From assembly GCA_028703215.1 (NCBI GenBank), contig JAQVNH010000014.1, positions 1 through 11,667 of the forward strand: a stretch of 11,667 bases of DNA. The letters are read 5' to 3'. Positions 6,432 to 11,667 of this stretch are shown here, piece after piece. The first letter of the stretch is position 1; each line of letters begins with the position of its first letter. Origin of the DNA: Eubacteriales bacterium. Lineage in GTDB: Bacteria > Bacillota > Clostridia > Acetivibrionales > STF1-152. The position numbers and the translations under genes were made by a program. Below the pieces are notes generated by a model. That model ran no database searches, was not told where the DNA came from, and saw only the letters and a list, made by a program, of their open reading frames with translations.

Positions 6432-7413
6432 GAAATTGAAGAAAAAAATATCAAGTTTACTTATAATCTGTGCGCTCTTTTTGCTTGCGGGATGCTCCAC
6501 AGGTGAGAGTGAAACAACTCCTGTCATTACCGGCACCCCCTCAACAGGATCGCAGACCACACCCACCTCGGCAGAATCACCAACTACCAAAGCCGAACCT
6601 GATTCCACGACAATAATGAAGAAATTCGAAGCTCTCCTTACATCAAAGATATCCACACCAAAAGATGTTGCTCGATTTATTGGTGATAATATAGGAGATA
6701 TTTCAGCTAAAGACGCTTCGAAGATGATCTTGAAGTTCGAAGAGATGCAGAATGAATACAGACCGGTGCTTGATAAAAAGTTCTATATAGGTGTGATCCA
6801 GAGCAAATTTCAACAGGAAGATAATTTCGATATCGATCTCAGCAAACCGGAAAATTTTGAAGATGCTGATTTAAGAGCGTTGATACAAGAGACGATCGAC
6901 AACGGATATAAAGTTGAAAGAGTCGAGGGATCATACTTTCCCGTCATAGATTATTCATTTTATGCAACATTCAGCACATTTGCTGCTGAGGATATTAAGG
7001 AATATTTAGCTATCATGACACAGGAATCGGATAAACCCTCAGCAAAAGACGGGGGACTGATAATCGGTTGGGATGAAGTTATTGACCGCGCGCTGCGACA
7101 GGAGAGTTTCATCGAAACTTATTCATACTCAGAGAGGCTTACTCAGGTAACAAAATTGTACGACAGATATGTTTATTTTACCTTCTTCGGGCTTCCTAAC
7201 ACGCCATTATTTGATTATGAAACAAATGTTTTTATGGATTACATCAGAGCTGCGTATGAAGAAGCTGTAACAAGCAATAACGATAGTTTATACATAGAAG
7301 ATATACATGGATTTTTAGAGGTATTGTCAAAAAATGGTTATAAACTGACTGAGGAAGTCGAGAAATATATAAATAATATAAACGTTACATTATCGGGAAA
7401 AGAACATGCTTGA
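6418..7413 (+). CDS. Lipoprotein of unknown function
   Basis: A 331-residue predicted lipoprotein. A basic N-terminus (KTNEKLKKK), a hydrophobic core and the lipobox LLAGC place the lipidated cysteine at residue 26. Residues 27-65 form a Ser/Thr/Pro-rich spacer (TTPVITGTPSTGSQTTPTS), as is common for surface-anchored proteins. The remainder (about 66-331) looks like a soluble, mostly helical acidic domain with aromatic-rich stretches (YSFYATFSTFAAEDIKEYLA, YDRYVYFTFFGLPNTPLFDY). I recognise no family and see no catalytic motif. The start is decided by a strong GGGAGGT at 6407-6413. The ATG lies inside the end of the VTT gene, in a different frame, which implies translational coupling. Its neighbours suggest an envelope role on the outer face of the membrane, but this is inference from context. 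Confidence 0.85.
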   Translation: MKTNEKLKKKISSLLIICALFLLAGCSTGESETTPVITGTPSTGSQTTPTSAESPTTKAEPDSTTIMKKFEALLTSKISTPKDVARFIGDNIGDISAKDASKMILKFEEMQNEYRPVLDKKFYIGVIQSKFQQEDNFDIDLSKPENFEDADLRALIQETIDNGYKVERVEGSYFPVIDYSFYATFSTFAAEDIKEYLAIMTQESDKPSAKDGGLIIGWDEVIDRALRQESFIETYSYSERLTQVTKLYDRYVYFTFFGLPNTPLFDYETNVFMDYIRAAYEEAVTSNNDSLYIEDIHGFLEVLSKNGYKLTEEVEKYINNINVTLSGKEHA

Positions 7414-7464
7414 TAAAACAACCGGATTTCGAAACTGTTTTTGATCAAAGGCGGTGAACATCTA

Positions 7465-8718
7465 ATGAAAACAGATAAAAAAATCAATGTGGGGATAGGT
7501 TTTGCCACAGGCAGAAAGAATTTTCAGAAGGTATTGAATTCGCATATATATAATTTGAAAGAATCGGGGCTGACCGAAAAATTTAATGTCAGTCTAAACC
7601 TGTATGTGTGTTACGACCTGAGCTACAACAACACAAGAAGAAAAGACTTTACCAATATTCACAAGGATCTCTTTGAGCTCATCGAAAGAGCTGATTTTAT
7701 TGGAAAACAGAAAAGAATCGAAGAAATGGATTTACTGATCGAAAAAAAAGTTTTATCCGCGTATGAAGCAGGAATGATATTCGGACGGGGCTATGCCGCG
7801 CAGCGCAATGAAGTGCTTTACAGCGCAATAAAGGACAAAATGGATTATCTGATATTCCTTGACGACGACGAATATCCCGTAGCCGTGACAAACACCCGTC
7901 AAACAGCGGTTTGGGGCGGACAGCATGTTCTGACGACACATTTAAAATATATCGCAAATGCAGACATAACGCATGGGCATCATTGCGGCTACATATCGCC
8001 GATACCTTGTGTCGAGTATAATGAAAAACTTTCTGAAGATGATTTTCGCAACTTTATTGAGGCGATAAGCAACGATATCCTCAACTGGGAAAAGATCAAG
8101 TCAGTAATGAATGACGGGGGTGTAACTTACGCGGATACAAATATTCTGACCGGAGATAAAGCGGTCGAAGTTAAGGAAGTAAAAAAAACGAAGTTCATTT
8201 CAGGAGCCAACCTGTGTATCAATATCACAGATCCATTGCGGGTAAATCCTTTTTACAATCCTCCCAAAGCAAGAGGGGAAGATACATTCCTGAGCGCCTG
8301 CCTCAGTGAAAGAAAAGTGCTTCGAGTGCCGTGCTACACATTTCACGACGGGTTTTCGACATATAAGCGTCTATTGGAAGGAGTATTGCCGATCCGTCTT
8401 AAATCCATCACTGCCGATAATCAGCAGGTCAAAACAAGATTTTACAACGCATGCATAGGGTGGATCAGATATAAGCCATTGCTGCTGTATATAACGCAAC
8501 CCAAATTATATGAAGCAAAAATAGCAGGGATAAAAGAAAAGCTTCAAGAAACATTGCCGAAAATCTGCGATTATTTCGGAATGAAGGATTTTGTGAATAT
8601 TTACACTGAATTGGTAAAATACGACAATAATGTCGAAAAACATTACCGCGAATTTCTTGAAACGCAGCATATCTGGCAAAAAATAATGGAATATCTGGCT
8701 TCCGTCACTCCACGGTAA
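7465..8718 (+). CDS. GT-A-fold glycosyltransferase-like protein
   Basis: A 417-residue protein that I place as a GT-A (GT2-like) glycosyltransferase by motif rather than by a known subfamily. It opens with a beta strand (KINVGIGFATGRKNF). The stretch RGYAAQRNEVLYSA followed by MDYLIFLDDDEYP matches the nucleotide-sugar site, with the metal-binding acidic residues at 133-135. Later, ARGEDTFLSACL (E272-D273) fits the catalytic-base motif, and YTFHDGFSTY supplies a conserved-looking His294. The last 100 residues are helical and basic with no membrane segment, so the protein is cytosolic or peripheral. A TTG at 7441 in the same frame is less likely than this ATG, which has AAAGGCGGTG 8 nt upstream. 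It follows the lipoprotein by 51 nt and its last 14 bp overlap the end of glmS. The acceptor and donor are unknown. Confidence 0.7.
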   Translation: MKTDKKINVGIGFATGRKNFQKVLNSHIYNLKESGLTEKFNVSLNLYVCYDLSYNNTRRKDFTNIHKDLFELIERADFIGKQKRIEEMDLLIEKKVLSAYEAGMIFGRGYAAQRNEVLYSAIKDKMDYLIFLDDDEYPVAVTNTRQTAVWGGQHVLTTHLKYIANADITHGHHCGYISPIPCVEYNEKLSEDDFRNFIEAISNDILNWEKIKSVMNDGGVTYADTNILTGDKAVEVKEVKKTKFISGANLCINITDPLRVNPFYNPPKARGEDTFLSACLSERKVLRVPCYTFHDGFSTYKRLLEGVLPIRLKSITADNQQVKTRFYNACIGWIRYKPLLLYITQPKLYEAKIAGIKEKLQETLPKICDYFGMKDFVNIYTELVKYDNNVEKHYREFLETQHIWQKIMEYLASVTPR

Positions 8719-10531
8719 CAGATTTTGCCAGATTTCTTGGTTTATCGACATCGTTCCCGCGCATTACAGATACGTAGTATGCAAATAGCTGGAGCGGAGT
8801 CACCGCGATTATCGGAGCGAAAATGGAGTCGGTGTCGGGTATCGTTATGACAGCGTCGGCAACATCGGATACAGCTCCTGCAAGCCGTTCCGGAGTGACC
8901 GCCATGACTACCGCGCCGCGGGCTTTGACCTCCCGGACATTGCTTAGCGTCTTTTCGAGGAGATTATCCTGTGTTATCGGGCAAATGACCAGGGTACCCT
9001 TTTCGATCAGGGCTATTGTTCCGTGTTTCAATTCTCCTCCGGCGTAGGCCTCCGAATGGATATATGAGATCTCTTTTAGTTTCAGGGAACCTTCGCTGCT
9101 CAGCGCAAAATCAATTCCGCGTCCGATATAAAATACGCTTTGTGCGTTGAAATGCTGTGCTGAGAATTTTTGTATGATTTCGCGGTTAAGCAGGACTTTT
9201 TCGATCAACTCGGGTAATCCCAGCAAAGACTTGGCGGCGGCCATCATCCCGGCAAATGAAAGTTTTCCCTTTCGAAAGCCCAAATCATAAGCAAGTGAAA
9301 ATAAAGCCGCCAATTGTGTGTTGTAAGCCTTAGTCGAACATACGGAGATCTCGGGTCCCGCCCAGGTATAAATTACGGCATCGGATTCTCGCGCTATTGA
9401 GCTGCCGACAACATTTACGATGCTGAGTATTTTTGCTCCCCTTTTCCTTGCCTCCCTTAGGCCCATAAGAGTGTCAAGGGTTTCTCCGGACTGACTTATA
9501 ACGACTGCAAGATCACCTTTTCTGACGATGGGTTCGCGATATCGGAATTCGGAGGCAAGATCGGCTTCGACAGGTATTCGCGCGACCTTCTCTATTGCGT
9601 ATTTTCCGACAAGACCGGCGTGATATGCGGTTCCACACGCTATTATATGTATTTTTTTGATATTTCTGACCCAGTTATCTGATAATGCTGATAAGCCGGT
9701 ATCGATCAGACCGTCGCGAATACGCGGGCTTATTGCCGCTCGCACGGCTCGGGGCTCCTCGCTTATCTCTTTTATCATAAAATGCTCATAGCCGCCCTTT
9801 TCAGCTGCTTCGGCATCCCAGTCGACATGAAATACGCCGCGCTTTACAGTCTTTCCGAGAAGATCGTAAAGCTTTGCCTGTCCGCGCGTGATGTGGACGA
9901 TCTCGCGATCTTCCATGATAATAATGTCTCTGGTATATTCCAGGATTGCGGGAATATCTGAGGCGATAAAGTTTTCGCCTTTTCCGAGACCTATGATCAG
10001 CGGACTGTCCTTTCGGGCTGCAAAGAATTCATCCGGATAATCTGCGCACATTACTCCGAGAGCGTATGCTCCTTCAAGTTCGCCCAAAGTAGTCATGAGT
10101 GCCCGCATCACATCCCCTTTGTAGTGATAAGCGAGCAATTGAGCAATAACTTCGGTATCTGTTTCGGATTGAAATTCAACACCTTTGTCGCACAGGAATT
10201 CCTTGATTTGTCTGTAGTTTTCAATGATTCCGTTATGAACGACTGCGATCTTTCCGTTTTGGCTGAGATGCGGATGTGAATTTATATCGTTCGGTTCCCC
10301 GTGAGTAGCCCAGCGAGTGTGTCCAAGACCTAAAGTGCTCTCGAGCGACGTCCCGGATAATCTTTGTTCAAGTTTGTCCAAACGGCCTTTGGTCTTGATT
10401 ACATCAAGATGGCCTTTGCTGAACACGCAAATCCCTGCAGAGTCATATCCCCGGTATTCGAGCTTATGCAGACCACGGACAAGAACTTCAGCAGCATTTC
10501 TATTTCCGATATATCCTATTATTCCACACAT
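8705..10531 (-). CDS. glmS: Glutamine--fructose-6-phosphate aminotransferase (isomerizing)
   Basis: A 608-residue enzyme making glucosamine-6-phosphate from fructose-6-phosphate and glutamine, the first committed step to UDP-GlcNAc and peptidoglycan. The N-terminal class-II glutaminase domain begins with the Cys2 nucleophile (MCGIIGYIG) exposed after Met removal. It shows HTRWATHG (71-78), HNGIIENY (99-106) and SETDTEV (122-128). Two SIS isomerase domains follow, with CGTAYHAG (299-306), SQSGET (346-351) and STKAYNTQ (399-406). The C-terminus KPRNLAKSVTVE is the hallmark end of the family. Length is normal and all key motifs are intact. GGAGG at 10539-10543 precedes the ATG. The gene is monocistronic here and preceded by a glmS ribozyme, which gives product feedback. 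Its 3' end overlaps the convergent glycosyltransferase gene by 14 bp, with no terminator visible. Confidence 0.98.
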   Translation of the reverse strand: MCGIIGYIGNRNAAEVLVRGLHKLEYRGYDSAGICVFSKGHLDVIKTKGRLDKLEQRLSGTSLESTLGLGHTRWATHGEPNDINSHPHLSQNGKIAVVHNGIIENYRQIKEFLCDKGVEFQSETDTEVIAQLLAYHYKGDVMRALMTTLGELEGAYALGVMCADYPDEFFAARKDSPLIIGLGKGENFIASDIPAILEYTRDIIIMEDREIVHITRGQAKLYDLLGKTVKRGVFHVDWDAEAAEKGGYEHFMIKEISEEPRAVRAAISPRIRDGLIDTGLSALSDNWVRNIKKIHIIACGTAYHAGLVGKYAIEKVARIPVEADLASEFRYREPIVRKGDLAVVISQSGETLDTLMGLREARKRGAKILSIVNVVGSSIARESDAVIYTWAGPEISVCSTKAYNTQLAALFSLAYDLGFRKGKLSFAGMMAAAKSLLGLPELIEKVLLNREIIQKFSAQHFNAQSVFYIGRGIDFALSSEGSLKLKEISYIHSEAYAGGELKHGTIALIEKGTLVICPITQDNLLEKTLSNVREVKARGAVVMAVTPERLAGAVSDVADAVITIPDTDSIFAPIIAVTPLQLFAYYVSVMRGNDVDKPRNLAKSVTVE

Positions 10532-10744
10532 ATTTTATCCTCCGTATTTTTTATAAAGTGAAGCAACTGTTCCGATCAGAGCATTAGCGGCATATAGCCG
10601 AAAACACAGGCAATTCGCGCTAATGAAAGCAGCGCGGCAACGTATGCCAATTTAAAAACTTTCAAAGCAAAACAGACAAGCGCGACAGATTGAAAATTCG
10701 CCTTGGCTTTTATTATTCAGTTGTTTTGTTTGAGTTCATGCAGA

Positions 10745-10896
10745 GCCACTTGTCGCACATTCTGTACCGCCGGTTGCCCGACGGTTTTGTAGTGCCTTGA
10801 CGGTGGTGGAACACCGGAGGGTTTCCGCCGAATCTTCGATAGCCTCCCTCTCCTCGTCCGCTCCGAATGTAAAAAAACAAACGGAGTGCTGGCGCC
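10745..10896 (-). ncRNA. glmS ribozyme (GlcN6P-responsive self-cleaving riboswitch)
   Basis: Read on the minus strand, the leader contains the glmS ribozyme core. The cleavage-site stretch AAAAG|GCGCCAG has the scissile bond expected between 10896 and 10895. A P1-type hairpin CTCCG/CGGAG follows (10882-10886 with 10861-10865). Next come the conserved core GGACGAGGAGAGG, then TATCGAAGATTCGGCGGA, and the 3' part CACTACAAAACC leading to a 7-bp hairpin capped by a GCAA tetraloop (10767-10784) and then TACAGAATGTG. In this RNA class, binding of glucosamine-6-phosphate as cofactor causes self-cleavage and loss of the downstream glmS message. The base before the cleavage site is G rather than the usual A. 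The 3' boundary is approximate. About 200 nt separate the ribozyme from the glmS ribosome binding site, and I recognise nothing in that stretch. Confidence 0.93.
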
Positions 10897-10965
10897 TTTT
10901 ATCCGTCTTACTAAAAACCTCCTTTTTGACGGTTCTTCCGCACGAATTATTTTAATATGCTCACT

Positions 10966-10994
10966 ATAATACACTGAAATATCTTGATTGACAA
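10966..10994 (-). promoter_or_regulatory. Sigma-A promoter of glmS
   Basis: On the minus strand, -35 TTGTCA (10989-10994) and -10 TATTAT (10966-10971) are separated by exactly 17 nt. Transcription should start near 10959, about 60 nt before the ribozyme cleavage site. The resulting leader is about 430 nt. Confidence 0.75.
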
Positions 10995-11172
10995 GTGCCT
11001 GAGGGGATTTTGAGGAAAAGCGGCAGAAAAATCCATTTATTAATCCTCATAAATGATATTCATATTTGAACGAAAATTGAAAAATGAAAAGCAGAAATTT
11101 AAGGAATGATAATCAAGATCACCTAACCGCAATAAGAACTGAAACGGTTGATCCGGGTGTTGTCCGGGAGTC
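10995..11172. other. Intergenic stretch between divergent promoters, nothing recognised
   Basis: This AT-rich stretch lies between the divergent glmS and V-ATPase promoters, inside the 819-nt gene-free interval 10532-11350. Only a loose TGAGGA/TCCTCA inverted pair is seen. No open frame with a ribosome binding site, RNA motif or repeat could be supported. Confidence 0.5.
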
Positions 11173-11201
11173 TTGAAATGCAAACGATAATATGATAGAA
11201 T
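11173..11201 (+). promoter_or_regulatory. Sigma-A promoter, extended -10, for the V-ATPase operon
   Basis: TTGAAA (11173-11178) is followed after 17 nt by TAGAAT (11196-11201), and a TGA just before the -10 makes it an extended -10 element. The predicted start near 11208 gives a leader of about 140 nt before the coiled-coil subunit gene. No riboswitch was recognised in that leader. Confidence 0.7.
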
Positions 11202-11350
11202 TTACCATCAGCAAGGATTTTGAGTCTGTTAAAAGTACAATGTATACAAAACACAGTTAAATAAAGCGCTATGATAATGGCCGGCAATAGTAATCGGAAA
11301 TAAATGTAAATGCATTGGTTTGATTTGCCTTTGCATACGGAGACGAAATA

Positions 11351-11659
11351 ATGGTAAAAGAGACGATCGATGCTGTTCTTCAAGCTGAGCTGGAAGCGGA
11401 GCAGATAGAAAAAAACGCACTGGAATTGCGTGAAAGAATCATTGAGGAAGCTCATTCAAGTGCCCAAAAGCTGATATCCGGCATGGAAAAGGACGCGTCA
11501 GAAAAGGCATTGCGAGACAGTGAGCTTGCCAGGCGCAGAGGCGAGGAAATAATTGTATCACACGAGCGCATTGCTCAGGTTGAGATCAGCAGAATAAGGG
11601 AGCAAATAAAGAGCAGAAAAAGCGCGGCAATTGAAATGGTAATATCTGAACTGACCTGA
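11351..11659 (+). CDS. V-type ATP synthase/ATPase peripheral-stalk subunit (G/H type)
   Basis: A 102-residue protein made almost wholly of one charged coiled coil (LQAELEAEQIEKNALELRER, then ARRRGEEIIVSHERIAQ) with a short C-terminal hydrophobic end (SAAIEMVISELT). The size, the ALELRERIIEEAHSSA-type repeats and the opening VKETIDAVLQAE fit the peripheral-stalk subunit of archaeal/bacterial V-type ATPases, called AhaH in archaea or NtpF in Enterococcus, where it is the first gene and is followed by the large membrane subunit I. It would pair with subunit E to hold the catalytic head against the membrane motor. GGAGA lies 7 nt before the ATG, and the gene sits behind an extended -10 promoter. 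It ends 8 nt before the window edge, and an ATG at 11661 may begin the next gene. Coiled coils are low-information, so the assignment depends partly on this expected context. Confidence 0.78.
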   Translation: MVKETIDAVLQAELEAEQIEKNALELRERIIEEAHSSAQKLISGMEKDASEKALRDSELARRRGEEIIVSHERIAQVEISRIREQIKSRKSAAIEMVISELT

Positions 11660-11667
11660 TATGCATC

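Noticed and set aside
7441..7464. TTG start adding eight residues to the glycosyltransferase-like protein
   Set aside because: The added bases contain the ribosome binding site AAAGGCGGTG that serves the ATG at 7465.
7414..7464. AAAACA...TGTTTT inverted repeat between the lipoprotein and glycosyltransferase genes as a terminator
   Set aside because: The stem is only six AT-rich pairs with a 15-nt loop. Readthrough within one operon is more likely.
4676..10531. Functional link between the heliorhodopsin and glmS through glutamine metabolism
   Set aside because: A heliorhodopsin has been reported to interact with glutamine synthetase, but glmS is a different enzyme, lies more than 3 kb away in its own transcription unit, and no shared regulatory site is visible.
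10717..10974. Minus-strand 85-codon open frame upstream of glmS
   Set aside because: It lies across the glmS ribozyme and starts on the -10 element of the glmS promoter. The translation is low-complexity and has no ribosome binding site.
11123..11455. Minus-strand 110-codon open frame over the V-ATPase promoter and gene start
   Set aside because: It has no ribosome binding site, is rich in Phe/Leu/Tyr/Cys as expected for a shadow frame, and overlaps a better-supported promoter and gene.

Overview
The window looks like chromosome from a monoderm Firmicute, most likely an anaerobic Clostridia-type lineage. The evidence is a glmS ribozyme in front of glmS (an RNA class found mainly in Firmicutes), strong GGAGG-type ribosome binding sites, a DUF2680 secreted protein beside an OmpR-type two-component system, a V-type ATPase operon beginning at the right edge, and a heliorhodopsin, a family reported to be restricted to monoderm prokaryotes. 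No insertion sequence, phage gene, tRNA, rRNA or CRISPR array is visible.

Layout. (1) Positions 2-1159 hold the 3' part of an FtsX/MacB-type ABC transporter permease, followed by a GNAT acetyltransferase (1199-1708). (2) On the minus strand lies a two-component system: response regulator (3141-3836, probably a GTG start) overlapping a membrane histidine kinase (1721-3151). (3) Divergent from it is a small secreted DUF2680 protein with a Gly/Met-rich tail (4047-4550). The two transcription units share a roughly 200-bp control region with an inverted repeat. (4) After a perfect 15-bp hairpin comes a minus-strand heliorhodopsin (4676-5461), with the retinal-binding lysine and the characteristic pocket residues present. 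(5) Head-to-head with it is a plus-strand cluster: a TVP38/TMEM64 (VTT-domain) membrane protein, a translationally coupled lipoprotein of unknown function, and a GT-A-fold glycosyltransferase-like protein (5637-8718). (6) The minus-strand glmS gene (8705-10531) overlaps the end of the glycosyltransferase gene. It has a leader of about 430 nt holding a well-conserved glmS ribozyme and a good sigma-A promoter. (7) A second good sigma-A promoter, pointing right, precedes a small coiled-coil subunit gene that probably opens a V-type ATP synthase/ATPase operon (11351 onward).

Working picture. The centre of the window is devoted to membrane and envelope sensing: a Cache-like histidine kinase, a secreted DUF2680 protein, a light-sensing heliorhodopsin, a VTT membrane protein, a lipoprotein and a glycosyltransferase. 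glmS supplies glucosamine-6-phosphate for cell-wall synthesis under ribozyme feedback. The heliorhodopsin and the unstudied lipoprotein/glycosyltransferase pair beside it are the most interesting content. A functional link among them is inferred from proximity only.
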